A stretch of 64,000 nt of DNA from Stenotrophomonas sp. SAU14A_NAIMI4_8 (GTDB lineage: Bacteria; Pseudomonadota; Gammaproteobacteria; Xanthomonadales; Xanthomonadaceae): positions 2,831,680 through 2,895,679 of the forward strand of contig NZ_CP025999.1 in NCBI RefSeq assembly GCF_003086695.1. Direction: 5' to 3'. Below, in pieces: positions 1-8,680 of the stretch (position 1 is the stretch's first letter; each line of letters opens with the position of its first letter). The notes below the pieces were generated by a model. It was given only the letters and a program-made list of their open reading frames with translations. It had not been told where the DNA came from and ran no database searches. The translations under genes and the position numbers were made by a program.

Positions 1-695
1 ATGACAGCATGCGCATCTTCTACACCGGCTCGTTCTTCGGCCTGCTGACCCCGTTCGCCTTGGTGGCAGGTCTGGTGAGCGTGGCGATGCTGGTGTCGCA
101 CGGCGCAGCCATGCTGGTGATCAAGACCGATGGCCCGGTGGCCGATCGTGCCGCCCGCTACGGCAGCGTGGCGGCGATCATCAGCTTCGTGCTGTTCGCC
201 GCAGCCGGTGCCTGGGTGGCCTTCGGCCTGCCCGGCTACCAGATCACCTCGCAGGTGGTGACCGACGGCCCGACCAACCCGCTGCTGAAGACCGCTGCCA
301 TCGGCACGGCCGCCGGTGGCTGGCTGCGCAACTACAGCAGCATGCCGCTCACGATCGTGTTCCCGGTGCTGGGCCTGCTGGGTGCACTGGCCAGCGCGGC
401 GCTGTTGCGGGCCCGTCGTGGCGGCCTGGCGTTCATCGCCTCGGGCGCGTCGATTGCCGGCATCATCCTCACCGTCGGCTTTGCCATCTTCCCGTTCCTG
501 CTGCCGTCTTCCAGCCAGCCCGGTTCCAGCCTGACCGTCTGGGACAGCTCGTCCAGCCACCTGACGCTGGGCATCATGCTGGTGGCCACGGCGATCTTCC
601 TGCCGATCATCCTGGCCTACACCACCTGGGTGTACCGCGTGCTGAAGGGCAAGACGACCACCGAAGAGATGGACGAGAACCCGAACGCGTATTGA
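1..695 (+). CDS. cydB: Cytochrome bd ubiquinol oxidase subunit II, 3' part
   Basis: The frame is open from the first base, so this is the C-terminal part (about 230 codons) of CydB, an inner-membrane subunit of the bd-type quinol oxidase that reduces oxygen. The visible part has several hydrophobic segments, the family motif LTVWDSSSSHLTLG near the end, and a last membrane helix ending TTWVYRVLKG. Full CydB is about 380 residues, so roughly 150 N-terminal residues lie outside the window. The internal ATG at 9 is not the start. The accessory subunit CydX follows 94 bp downstream, which supports the assignment. cydA is expected just upstream but cannot be seen. Confidence 0.93.
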   Translation, partial: DSMRIFYTGSFFGLLTPFALVAGLVSVAMLVSHGAAMLVIKTDGPVADRAARYGSVAAIISFVLFAAAGAWVAFGLPGYQITSQVVTDGPTNPLLKTAAIGTAAGGWLRNYSSMPLTIVFPVLGLLGALASAALLRARRGGLAFIASGASIAGIILTVGFAIFPFLLPSSSQPGSSLTVWDSSSSHLTLGIMLVATAIFLPIILAYTTWVYRVLKGKTTTEEMDENPNAY

Positions 696-701
696 TTTGA
701 A

Positions 702-767
702 GGTGTGCCGACCAACGGTCGGCACCCACCCACAAGCAAGGTGTGCCGACCCACGGTCGGCACCTAC
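702..767. repeat. Two GTAG/SMAG-type palindromes between cydB and cydX
   Basis: Two hairpin-forming units with arms GTGCCGACC and GGTCGGCAC lie at 705-725 and 743-767. The second ends in CTAC, the reverse of the GTAG tetranucleotide that marks SMAG repeats. They sit inside the presumed cydB-cydX transcript, where such REP-like stems often stabilise upstream mRNA; that role is inferred. Confidence 0.75.
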
Positions 768-789
768 CCCGACAAGAGGAGAAACGAAC

Positions 790-906
790 ATGTGGTATTT
801 CGCCTGGATTCTCGGCACCGGCCTGGCCTCCACCGTGGCCATCCTCAACGGCATGTGGTTCGAATCGCGCGAGCAGAACCGGCTCGAACAGGAAAACCGT
901 CGCTGA
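790..906 (+). CDS. cydX: Cytochrome bd oxidase small subunit CydX
   Basis: A 38-residue protein beginning MWYFAWILGTGLA, the hallmark of CydX/YbgT proteins. It is a single membrane helix followed by a charged tail rich in Glu, Arg and Asn. CydX binds CydA/CydB and is needed for stable, active bd oxidase. The ATG is preceded by AAGAGGAG at 774-781, a strong ribosome binding site. It is too short for many automatic annotations. The frame is open further upstream through the palindromic repeats, but the motif and ribosome binding site fix the start here. Its place directly after cydB is the usual one. Confidence 0.93.
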   Translation: MWYFAWILGTGLASTVAILNGMWFESREQNRLEQENRR

Positions 907-920
907 GTTGTAAAAAAACC

Positions 921-949
921 TTGCCGCCTTGGCCTTCACACGGTATCTT
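921..949 (+). promoter_or_regulatory. Promoter of first tRNA-Pro
   Basis: TTGCCG (921-926), a 17-bp spacer, and TATCTT (944-949), ending 12 bp before the mature tRNA 5' end. The same hexamer and spacing recur before the second tRNA copy, which supports a genuine sigma70 promoter. Confidence 0.7.
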
Positions 950-961
950 AGGCGGCTCCTT

Positions 962-1038
<77 letters not shown>

Positions 1039-1055
1039 CTTTTGTGGTCGCATTG

Positions 1056-1084
1056 AAGCCTGGTGAAGTTGTCCAGGCTTTTTT
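1056..1084 (+). terminator. Terminator after first tRNA-Pro
   Basis: Stem AAGCCTGG (1056-1063) with CCAGGCTT (1073-1080), followed by a run of Ts. It is a Rho-independent terminator 18 bp after the tRNA. Confidence 0.85.
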
Positions 1085-1136
1085 GTTCCCTGAAGTGACA
1101 CTGCCCTGGCAGTGTGAAGGAAACGGCTTTCACCCC

Positions 1137-1165
1137 TTGCCGCCGTCGGGGTGAACAGCTAGAAT
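1137..1165 (+). promoter_or_regulatory. Promoter of second tRNA-Pro
   Basis: TTGCCG (1137-1142), a 17-bp spacer, and TAGAAT (1160-1165), ending 13 bp before the tRNA. It shares the -35 hexamer and spacing with the first copy, so the two tRNAs seem to be separate transcription units. Confidence 0.75.
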
Positions 1166-1178
1166 AGGCGGCTCCCTT

Positions 1179-1255
<77 letters not shown>

Positions 1256-1275
1256 CTTCGGTGGTCAGCAAGAAG

Positions 1276-1306
1276 CCTGGAAGACGACAGTCCTCCGGGT
1301 TTTTTT
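1276..1306 (+). terminator. Terminator after second tRNA-Pro
   Basis: CCTGGA (1276-1281) pairs with TCCGGG (1294-1299, one G-T pair), then seven Ts. It sits in the same place as the terminator of the first copy. Confidence 0.8.
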
Positions 1307-1454
1307 GTATCTGAAATCGGCGCCCCGCCCGCGTGGCGGCCGCAATGCCGCGGCCACGTACAATGGCCCCCTGCTCCCACCTGTCGCACCGGCCTGGTCT
1401 GGTGCCGCCGCTACACGCCCATGATCCCGCGTGCGCCACCTGCAAGGATTCCGC

Positions 1455-2660
1455 ATGACGAACGCCCCCCACGACTCGCCCTCACTGCTGCACGGGCGGC
1501 TGCTCGCCTTCGCCGCCATCCTGCTGGCGGCCGTGAACCTGCGCACCGCTGTCACCTCCATCACCCCGCTGCTGGACGTGCTGGGCCAGCACTTCGGCTT
1601 CGGCACCACCATGACCGGCGTGCTGGGCATGCTGCCGACCGCCTCGTTCGCCCTGTTCGGCGTGGCCACCCCGGCCCTGGCCCGGCGCCTGGGGCTGGAA
1701 CGCACCACCCTGCTGGCCATGACCCTGGCCATGGCCGGCCTGCTGCTGCGCTCCAGCGCCGGCGGTGTCGGCACCCTGCTGCTGGGCTCGGTGATGGCCC
1801 TGGCCGGCATGGGCATCGGCAACGTAGTGGTACCGCCGCTGGTGAAGCGCTACTTCGCCAACAAGGTGGGCACCATGAGCACGCTGTACATCAGCATGCT
1901 GCAGCTGGGCACCATGCTGCCGGCGCTGCTGGCGGTGCCGGTCGCGCAGGCGGCCGGCTGGCGCGTGTCGCTGGGCATGTGGGCGCTGCTGGCCCTGGCC
2001 GCCGCCCTGCCGTGGCTGATGCTGGCCCGCCGCGCGCCGCACGCGCAGCTGGCGGCCAACGATCCCAGCGCCCAGCCGCATGGCAAGGTCTGGCGCACGT
2101 CGCTGGGCTGGAGCATGTCGCTGATGTTCGGCATGACCTCGCTGATGACCTATTCGATGTTCACCTGGCTGCCGCGCATCGTGGTGGAAGCCGGCGCCAC
2201 GCCGGCCTTCGGCGGGGTGATGGTGGCCGTATTCTCGGCGCTGGGGCTGCTGCCGTCGCTGGTCATCCCGTCGCTGGCGGTGCGCCTGCAGAACCCGTTT
2301 CCGCTGGTGCTGATCGGCTTCTTCTCGTTCGTGATCGCCTTTGCCGGCCTGCTGCTGGCGCCGATGAAGGCGCCCCTGCTGTGGGGCGCCCTGCTGGGCG
2401 TGGGCCCGTCCACCTTCCCGCTGGCACTGACCCTGATCAACCTGCGCACGCGCACCGCCACCGGCTCGGCGGCGCTGTCCGGCTTCATGCAGGGCGTGGG
2501 CTACAGCTTCAGCTGCCTGGGGCCGTTCCTGGTCGGCTGGCTGCACACGGTCAGCAACGGCTGGGGCCTGCCGTTCGGCTTCCTGTTCGGTTGTGCCACG
2601 GTGATGCTGTGCGCGTCCTGGGTGGCGTGCAAGCCGCGCCGCCTGGAAGATCTGTGGTGA
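1455..2660 (+). CDS. MFS transporter, CynX/NimT (cyanate permease-like) family
   Basis: A 401-residue inner-membrane protein with about twelve hydrophobic segments. The N-terminal stretch LAAVNLRTAVTSITPLL is typical of the CynX/NimT branch of the major facilitator superfamily, which includes cyanate and 2-nitroimidazole transporters. The substrate cannot be read from sequence. The ATG at 1455 is chosen because CAAGGA lies 7 bp upstream; an in-frame ATG at 1431 lacks a clear site. The gene stands alone between the tRNA pair and the pga operon. Confidence 0.85.
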   Translation: MTNAPHDSPSLLHGRLLAFAAILLAAVNLRTAVTSITPLLDVLGQHFGFGTTMTGVLGMLPTASFALFGVATPALARRLGLERTTLLAMTLAMAGLLLRSSAGGVGTLLLGSVMALAGMGIGNVVVPPLVKRYFANKVGTMSTLYISMLQLGTMLPALLAVPVAQAAGWRVSLGMWALLALAAALPWLMLARRAPHAQLAANDPSAQPHGKVWRTSLGWSMSLMFGMTSLMTYSMFTWLPRIVVEAGATPAFGGVMVAVFSALGLLPSLVIPSLAVRLQNPFPLVLIGFFSFVIAFAGLLLAPMKAPLLWGALLGVGPSTFPLALTLINLRTRTATGSAALSGFMQGVGYSFSCLGPFLVGWLHTVSNGWGLPFGFLFGCATVMLCASWVACKPRRLEDLW

Positions 2661-2997
2661 TCCGATCCACCTTCCCCCGCGCGTCTACACACCGCTTCGG
2701 CGCGAACTGACGTAGCGTGTCCAAAGCTGACGCGGGGCGCGTCCAGGCCCATTGGCCGGGGCGCGCCCACCGTGCCTGCGCACCGCGCCGCTGCGGCGGC
2801 CGGTTCAACGTTATTTCGCAGTCCAAGCCTTTGGCGGAAGGGGCGGTGCGATGGAAATGGCCTGTATCCGGTGGCGGTTGCGTGTAGAGGGAACAGCGAG
2901 GCTCTGGCCTCCTTGGGGCGTGTCGGCTAAAGTTGGCATGTGATGTGCGTCACAATTTTTGCACATCGTCTAAGAATGGATGCTGAAGGGGGAATTC
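2661..2997. other. Intergenic region before pgaA
   Basis: This 337-bp stretch carries no convincing gene; a short open frame at 2752-2943 lacks a ribosome binding site and resembles no known protein. The only clear signals are the Clp/CRP-type palindrome at 2939-2954 and the pgaA ribosome binding site AAGGGGG at 2986-2992. Confidence 0.6.
2939..2954. promoter_or_regulatory. Clp/CRP-type binding site before pgaABCD
   Basis: TGTGATGTGCGTCACA matches the CRP-family consensus TGTGA-N6-TCACA exactly in both half sites. In Xanthomonas and Stenotrophomonas this consensus is bound by Clp, whose DNA binding is inhibited by c-di-GMP. A possible -10, TAAGAA, lies at 2971-2976. If that is correct the site overlaps the -35 region, so activation or repression are both possible. 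Confidence 0.7.
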
Positions 2998-5037
2998 ATG
3001 GTTGTTCACCGACCGCTGGCGCTCTGCGTCGGCCTGGCCTGCGCCGCTCTGGCGTCCGGGGCCCACGCGGCGCCGCCGCCCACCCAGGCCACCCGTGCCG
3101 ATCGGCTGGCTGAAATCAGCCATTACCGTGACCAGGCCCACTGGGTTGATGCGCTGGCCGCCATCGAGCGCGCGCAGCAGGTCGAACCCAACGATGACCT
3201 GCTGTACAAGCTGCAGGTGCTCACCCTGGGCGACATCGGCAATGCGCACCGCGCCTGGCGCCTGTACCAGGCACGGCCGCAGTTGTTCGATGCCGACCAG
3301 AAGGCCCGGCTGGAAGCGAACTACGTGGCCAAGCTGGTGAACTGGAGCCTGGCCTACGGCCAGACCGAAGATTCGCGCCTGGACGAGGCCGAGGATGCGC
3401 TGGCGGAAATGGAACGCTACGTGCAGCGCGACGGCACGCCGCTGGCGCAGGCCCCCCTGCGCATCCGCATGGACCGGCTGATCCTGCTCAATCGCCTGTC
3501 ACGGCACGCACAGGTGCGCGATGAAGCGCGCGCCCTGCAGGCCGAAGGCCATGCCCTGCCCGACTATGTGCTGCCGGCAGTGGGCGATTCGATGATGGCC
3601 ACCCAGCGCCCCGACGAAGCCATTCCGCTGCTGGAAGCGGCGGTGAAGAACGATCCGTCGCGCTTCCAGTCGCGCTCGGAACTGGCCTACGCCTACCTGG
3701 AAACCGAGCAGGCGGAAAAGGCCATTGGCTACCTGCAGGCGTGGCAGAAGGACGAACCGGCCTGGCGCTGGGGCGGCGGCAAGAGCCCGTACGCCAACTG
3801 GGCGCGCTACGAGGCCGACGTGAACCTGGCGATGATCCGCGCCTACAGCGGCGACCTGCCCACCGCGCAGCGCGAACTGGAGGCCCTGGTGGACGTCGGC
3901 CCGGGCAATGGCGGCCTGCAGACTGCACTGGGCAGCGTGTACCAGATGCGCGGCTGGCCGCGGCGTTCGCTGGAACGCCACCAGATGGCCTACACGCTGG
4001 ACCCGCGCGACGTCTCGCCGCGCCTGGGCATGCACGAAGCCTACGTGCAGCTGCAGCGCGACGATCTGGCGCGGCCGCTGCACGACGATCTGCTGGAACG
4101 CTACCCCAACCAGCCCTCGGTGCTGCGCATGGACCGCGACTGGCGCGCCCACCGCGGCTGGCAGCTGCAGGCCACCGTTGAGGGCGGCCGCAGCTCGGGC
4201 GGCGGCGGCACCTCGCCGCTGGGCAACGACGACCTGCATTACGGCATGGAAGTGGCCACGCCCATCCTGGACGACCGCTGGCGGCTGTTCGCCTTCGCCG
4301 ACCGCCGTTCGGTCACCTTCCAGGACCAGAAGATCAACCCGCTGTGGATGGGTGCCGGCGTGCGCTACCGCTTCGGCCGCGCCGACGCCGAAGCCGCCGT
4401 GCTCCGTCCCAACGACAGCATCGGCGACACCGGCCTGCGCGGTGGTTTCGGCTGGCAGTTCAACGACCAGTGGCATGCCGGCGTCACCGCCGCGCGCAAC
4501 GATCCGGAAGCCTCGATGCAGGCCCGCGTCTCGGGCATCACCGCCGACAGCGTGGCCGTGGCCGTGGACTACACGCGCAACGAGCGCACCCACTGGAGCC
4601 TGGGCGGCAGCCAGTTCCGCTACGACGATGGCAACCGCCGCGACACCCTGACCAGCGCCATCGAGCAGCGCCTGCTGACCCGCCCGCGTCTGCTGATCGA
4701 TGGCCTGGGCAGCGTCTACACCAGCCGTGGCAGCCAGGACGACGCACCGTACTTCAACCCCTCGCGCGACCGCTCGGTTGAGATCGGCCTGCGCATCGAC
4801 CAGCAGCTGTGGCGCCACTACGAACGTCACTTCCGCCACCGCCTGACGGTGTCGCTGGGCGACTACTGGCAGGAAGGCTATGGCAGTGCACTGATTCCCA
4901 GCGTGGCCTACCGCCACGAATGGCAGTTCAGCCAGGGGCGCATCCTGGAATACGGGGTGAGCTGGTCGCGGCCGGTCTACGACGGCCAACGTGAACGTCA
5001 TATCGGCTTCGATGCCGCGCTGCGCTGGGGAGAGTGA
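2998..5037 (+). CDS. pgaA: PNAG export porin PgaA
   Basis: A 679-residue outer-membrane protein that exports poly-beta-1,6-N-acetylglucosamine. The start at 2998 gives a clean signal peptide (CVGLACAALASGAHA) and follows AAGGGGG by 5 bp; an in-frame ATG at 2980 has no site. Residues about 30-380 are TPR-like helical repeats, for example ALAAIERAQQVEPNDD. The C-terminal half has alternating aromatic strands of a beta-barrel, as in E. coli PgaA, which is somewhat longer (about 807 residues). It is first in a tight operon with pgaB, pgaC and pgaD. Confidence 0.9.
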   Translation: MVVHRPLALCVGLACAALASGAHAAPPPTQATRADRLAEISHYRDQAHWVDALAAIERAQQVEPNDDLLYKLQVLTLGDIGNAHRAWRLYQARPQLFDADQKARLEANYVAKLVNWSLAYGQTEDSRLDEAEDALAEMERYVQRDGTPLAQAPLRIRMDRLILLNRLSRHAQVRDEARALQAEGHALPDYVLPAVGDSMMATQRPDEAIPLLEAAVKNDPSRFQSRSELAYAYLETEQAEKAIGYLQAWQKDEPAWRWGGGKSPYANWARYEADVNLAMIRAYSGDLPTAQRELEALVDVGPGNGGLQTALGSVYQMRGWPRRSLERHQMAYTLDPRDVSPRLGMHEAYVQLQRDDLARPLHDDLLERYPNQPSVLRMDRDWRAHRGWQLQATVEGGRSSGGGGTSPLGNDDLHYGMEVATPILDDRWRLFAFADRRSVTFQDQKINPLWMGAGVRYRFGRADAEAAVLRPNDSIGDTGLRGGFGWQFNDQWHAGVTAARNDPEASMQARVSGITADSVAVAVDYTRNERTHWSLGGSQFRYDDGNRRDTLTSAIEQRLLTRPRLLIDGLGSVYTSRGSQDDAPYFNPSRDRSVEIGLRIDQQLWRHYERHFRHRLTVSLGDYWQEGYGSALIPSVAYRHEWQFSQGRILEYGVSWSRPVYDGQRERHIGFDAALRWGE

Positions 5038-5038
5038 G

Positions 5039-6937
5039 ATGGAACGGATGCTTCGCTACCTGATGACCACCGTGCTGCTGGGCCTGCTGGCCCTGGCACT
5101 GCCGGCCGGCGCCCAGCAGCCCACCGAGCTGGATGCCAGCGACAACGGCCTGCTGATCCTGAGCTACCACGACATCCGCGATGACGTGCGCGAAAAGGCC
5201 GACGCCGACGCCTACGCGGTCAGCACGCAGAACTTCGCCGCACACCTGGACTGGCTGTCGGCGCATGGCTACCACCCGATCTCGCTGTCGCAGCTGATCA
5301 AGGCCTCGCGCGGGGAAGCCACGCTGCCGCCGCGGCCAGTGCTGCTGACCTTCGATGACGGCCTGCGCAGCGTCTACACGCGCGTGTACCCCCTGCTGCG
5401 TGCCTACAACTACCCGGCGCTGGTGGCGGTGATCACCGATTACGTGGACATGGCACCGGGCCGCACCATCGACTACGGCTACCGCCCGTTCGGCCATGAC
5501 GATTTCCTGACCTGGGCACAGCTGCGCGAGATGCAGTCCAGCGGGCTGATCGAACTGGCCAGCCACACCGACAACCTGCACCACGGCGTGCAGTCCAACC
5601 CGCAGGGCAACCAGACCCCGGCGGTGATCACCCGTGTGTACGACCCGAAGGCGCAGCGCTACGAAACCGCGCAGGAGTACGAACAGCGCCTGCGCGCCGA
5701 CCTGGGCCGCAGCGTGCAGCTGATCAGGAAAGAGCTGGGGGTGACGCCGAAGGCGATCGTCTGGCCGTACGCCGCCTACAACCAGCTGAGCAACGATATT
5801 GCCGAGCAGCTGGGCATGCCGGTGTCGTTCGACCTGGAAGGCCGCAGCACGCCGGTGACCCGCGACCTGCACGGCCTGGCGCGCCTGCTGGTGACCAACA
5901 ACCCGAACACGGCCTCGCTGGCCTTTGAACTGCGCCGCAATGTCGGCCTGGACGGCACCCGCGCGCTGCAGATCGACATGGATGCGGTGTACGACGCCAA
6001 CCCCGCGCAGCAGGCGCGCAACCTGGATGCGCTGATCGAGCGCGTAAAGAAGGTCGGCCCGACCCACGTCTACCTGCAGGCCTTCGCCGATCCGGACGGC
6101 AACAACACCGCTGATGCGCTGTACTTCCCCAACCGCCACCTGCCGATGCGCGCGGACCTGTTCAACCGCGTGGCCTGGCAGCTGAAGACCCGTGCCGGGG
6201 TGAAGGTGTATGCGTGGCTGCCGGTGCTGGGCTACGAACTGCCCGACGCTGCACAGCGCACCGCGCTGGGTATCGCCAGCCCGGAACACGATGGCATGTA
6301 CCGGTTGGACTTCACCAAGCCGCAGGCGCGGCAGATCATCAAGGACATCTACGAAGACCTGGCCATCAATTCGTACTTCGAAGGCCTGCTGTTCCATGAC
6401 GATGCCTACGTGCGCGACACCGAACTGGCGCAGCTGCCGCAGGAAGGCCCCGATGGCGGCCGCACACAGGCACTGATCGACTTCACCCTGGAACTGCGTG
6501 ACAGCGCGCAGCGCTGGCGGCCGAAGCTGGGCACGGTGCGCAACCTGTACGCCCAGCCGGTGCTGGAACCGCAGAGCGCCACCTGGTTCGCCCAGCGTCT
6601 GGACCTGTTCAACAAGGCCTACGACCGCACCGCGCTGATGGCCATGCCGTGGATGGAAGGCAGCCGCCACCCCGAGCGCTGGCTGGACCGCCTGGTCACC
6701 GCCGTGCGCGCGCACGACCCGGACCTGAAGCACACCATGTTCGAACTGCAGACCGTGGATTGGCGCACGCAGACGCCGATCAGCGGCCAGCGCCTGCGCG
6801 CCCAGGTGCGCCGCCTGCAGGCACAGGGTGTACGCCACTTCGCGTGGTACCCGGACGATTTCATTGCCGACAAGCCGTCGACCGTGGACGCGCGCGCCGC
6901 GATGTCTGCGCGCAACTTCCCGTACCCGGAGAAGTGA
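5039..6937 (+). CDS. pgaB: PNAG N-deacetylase PgaB
   Basis: A 632-residue periplasmic enzyme that partially de-N-acetylates PNAG before export. The N-terminal CE4 deacetylase domain shows ILSYHDI (41-47), TFDDG with Asp106/Asp107, and His176 and His181 in ASHTDNLHHGV, matching the E. coli metal-binding set D-H-H. The C-terminal half matches the PgaB glycoside hydrolase-like domain. Unlike E. coli PgaB there is no lipobox: the signal peptide ends ALPAGAQQ without Cys, so it appears soluble or is anchored otherwise. The start lies 1 bp after the pgaA stop; an alternative ATG is at 5048. Confidence 0.92.
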   Translation: MERMLRYLMTTVLLGLLALALPAGAQQPTELDASDNGLLILSYHDIRDDVREKADADAYAVSTQNFAAHLDWLSAHGYHPISLSQLIKASRGEATLPPRPVLLTFDDGLRSVYTRVYPLLRAYNYPALVAVITDYVDMAPGRTIDYGYRPFGHDDFLTWAQLREMQSSGLIELASHTDNLHHGVQSNPQGNQTPAVITRVYDPKAQRYETAQEYEQRLRADLGRSVQLIRKELGVTPKAIVWPYAAYNQLSNDIAEQLGMPVSFDLEGRSTPVTRDLHGLARLLVTNNPNTASLAFELRRNVGLDGTRALQIDMDAVYDANPAQQARNLDALIERVKKVGPTHVYLQAFADPDGNNTADALYFPNRHLPMRADLFNRVAWQLKTRAGVKVYAWLPVLGYELPDAAQRTALGIASPEHDGMYRLDFTKPQARQIIKDIYEDLAINSYFEGLLFHDDAYVRDTELAQLPQEGPDGGRTQALIDFTLELRDSAQRWRPKLGTVRNLYAQPVLEPQSATWFAQRLDLFNKAYDRTALMAMPWMEGSRHPERWLDRLVTAVRAHDPDLKHTMFELQTVDWRTQTPISGQRLRAQVRRLQAQGVRHFAWYPDDFIADKPSTVDARAAMSARNFPYPEK

Positions 6938-6938
6938 C

Positions 6939-8192
6939 ATGGACATGAGCCCCTGGCTGTATGCCCTGTTCCAGTTCGCCTTCTTCTACCCGATGGTGAT
7001 GGCGTTCTTCTGGATGTCCGGTGGCCTGTACTACTTCTTCCGCCGCGAGCGGAAGTCGCGGCCGCGCAACGATCCGCCACCGATGGCCGAATACCCGTTC
7101 GCCACGCTGCTGATTCCCTGCCACAACGAATCGGACAACCTGGACGACACCATCGGCGCGGCGCTGGCCCAGCGCTACCCGGATTTCGAGGTGATCGCCA
7201 TCAACGATGGCAGCCGCGATGACACCGGCGCGCGCCTGGACGCACTGGCCGCACAGCACCCGCGCCTGCGCGTGGTGCACCTGGACCGCAACCTGGGCAA
7301 GGCCAATGCACTGCGCATGGGCGCCCTGGCCGCGCGTTCGGAATACCTGGTGTGCATCGATGGCGATGCGATGCTGGAAGAGTTCGCGATGCACTGGATG
7401 GTCTGGCACCTGACCAGCGGCCCACGCGTGGGCGCGGTGACCGGCAACCCGCGCATCCGCAACCGCTCCACCCTGCTGGGTCGCCTGCAGGTGGCCGAGT
7501 TCTCCTCGATCATCGGCATGATCAAGCGCGCCCAGCGCGTGTACGGGCGCATCTTCACCGTGTCCGGGGTGATCGCCGCGTTCCGCCGTACCGCCCTGCA
7601 CCGCATCGGCTACTGGGCCGACGACATGGTGACCGAGGACATCGACATCAGCTGGCGCCTGCAGCTGGACCACTGGGACATCCGTTACGAGCCCAACGCG
7701 CTGTGCTTCATCCTGATGCCCGAAACCCTGAAGGGTCTGTGGCGGCAGCGCCTGCGCTGGGCCCAGGGTGGCGTGGAGGTGCTGCTGCGGCATGGCACTT
7801 CGCTGTTCAGCTGGCGCAAGCGGCGGATGTGGGGGGTATTGCTGGAGTACATCCTGAGCGTGTTCTGGGCGTACACCATGTTGCTGATCGTGGTGCTGTG
7901 GGCGCTGGGCAAGTTCGTTCCGCTGCCGGCTCCGCTGTACATCGATACGCTGCTGCCGCAATGGCACGGCGTGATCCTGGCGCTGGTCTGTCTGCTGCAG
8001 TTCGCCAGCAGCCTGATCATCGACCGTCGTTACGAAACACACATTGGACGCAACTACTTCTGGGTCATCTGGTACCCGATGGCGTACTGGTTGATCAGCC
8101 TGTTCACCACTCTGGTGGCGTTGCCGAAGACGCTGTTCAAGCGCCGCGGCAAGCGCGCCACCTGGGTCAGCCCTGACCGGGGGATCCGATGA
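6939..8192 (+). CDS. pgaC: PNAG synthase PgaC (family 2 glycosyltransferase)
   Basis: A 417-residue inner-membrane processive GT2 enzyme that polymerises UDP-GlcNAc into PNAG. Key motifs are IPCHNE (59-64), AINDGS (87-92), DGD at 141-143, TED at 232-234, and QRLRW at 270-274, the set expected of an active processive synthase. There is one membrane helix at the N-terminus and several after about residue 285. GGAGAAG lies just before the ATG, which is 1 bp past the pgaB stop. In characterised systems synthesis requires PgaD, encoded next, and responds to c-di-GMP. Confidence 0.94.
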   Translation: MDMSPWLYALFQFAFFYPMVMAFFWMSGGLYYFFRRERKSRPRNDPPPMAEYPFATLLIPCHNESDNLDDTIGAALAQRYPDFEVIAINDGSRDDTGARLDALAAQHPRLRVVHLDRNLGKANALRMGALAARSEYLVCIDGDAMLEEFAMHWMVWHLTSGPRVGAVTGNPRIRNRSTLLGRLQVAEFSSIIGMIKRAQRVYGRIFTVSGVIAAFRRTALHRIGYWADDMVTEDIDISWRLQLDHWDIRYEPNALCFILMPETLKGLWRQRLRWAQGGVEVLLRHGTSLFSWRKRRMWGVLLEYILSVFWAYTMLLIVVLWALGKFVPLPAPLYIDTLLPQWHGVILALVCLLQFASSLIIDRRYETHIGRNYFWVIWYPMAYWLISLFTTLVALPKTLFKRRGKRATWVSPDRGIR

Positions 8193-8680
8193 GCACCGTA
8201 CGTGGCACCACCACCAAGAAACCGTCCAACCGCTTCGATTCGCGGTTGATCCAGAAGCCTCGCCAGCAGCCGCGCCTGCAGCGCACGGCCTGGGGCTTCG
8301 TCACCCTGGCCTTCTGGGGCTTCTACTTCTACCTGTGGGCACCACTGGTCACGCTGATCTCGTGGCTGCTGGGCGGGCAGATGGCGTTCGTGCAGTTGTA
8401 CCAGCACAAGCAGCATCTGGATCCGTTCGTGATGATCGCGCTGCCGATCATCCTGGTGTGCTGCGCGCTGCTGCTGATCGCCTGGGCCGAGTACAACCGC
8501 TACCGTTTCGCCGGCAAGGAGCGGCGCGCGCCGCGGGTGGATTCGAGCCGGGCGGAGATCGCCCATTCGCTGGGCGCCAGCGATGCACTGGCCGATCTGC
8601 TGGTGAATGCCAAGGCGGTGACGCTGCACATGGATGACAACGCACGCCCGGTCGGCCTGACGCGGCAGCCGCTTTTGTAA
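8189..8680 (+). CDS. pgaD: PNAG synthase auxiliary subunit PgaD
   Basis: A 163-residue protein with two hydrophobic segments (about residues 33-60 and 85-108) and a charged C-terminal tail, the usual PgaD plan. PgaD pairs with PgaC, and in E. coli the PgaC-PgaD pair is the c-di-GMP receptor. It overlaps pgaC by four bases (ATGA), implying coupled translation. PgaD is poorly conserved, so position and topology carry most of the call. The stop codon is directly followed by the hairpin module of repeat island A. Confidence 0.85.
   Translation: MSTVRGTTTKKPSNRFDSRLIQKPRQQPRLQRTAWGFVTLAFWGFYFYLWAPLVTLISWLLGGQMAFVQLYQHKQHLDPFVMIALPIILVCCALLLIAWAEYNRYRFAGKERRAPRVDSSRAEIAHSLGASDALADLLVNAKAVTLHMDDNARPVGLTRQPLL

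Noticed and set aside
2752..2943. Small protein gene before pgaA
   Set aside because: 63 codons, no ribosome binding site, no similarity, and it runs into the Clp-type site.
4928..6946. A 672-codon open frame antisense to pgaB
   Set aside because: Overlaps all of pgaB, whose motifs are intact; no ribosome binding site or family match.
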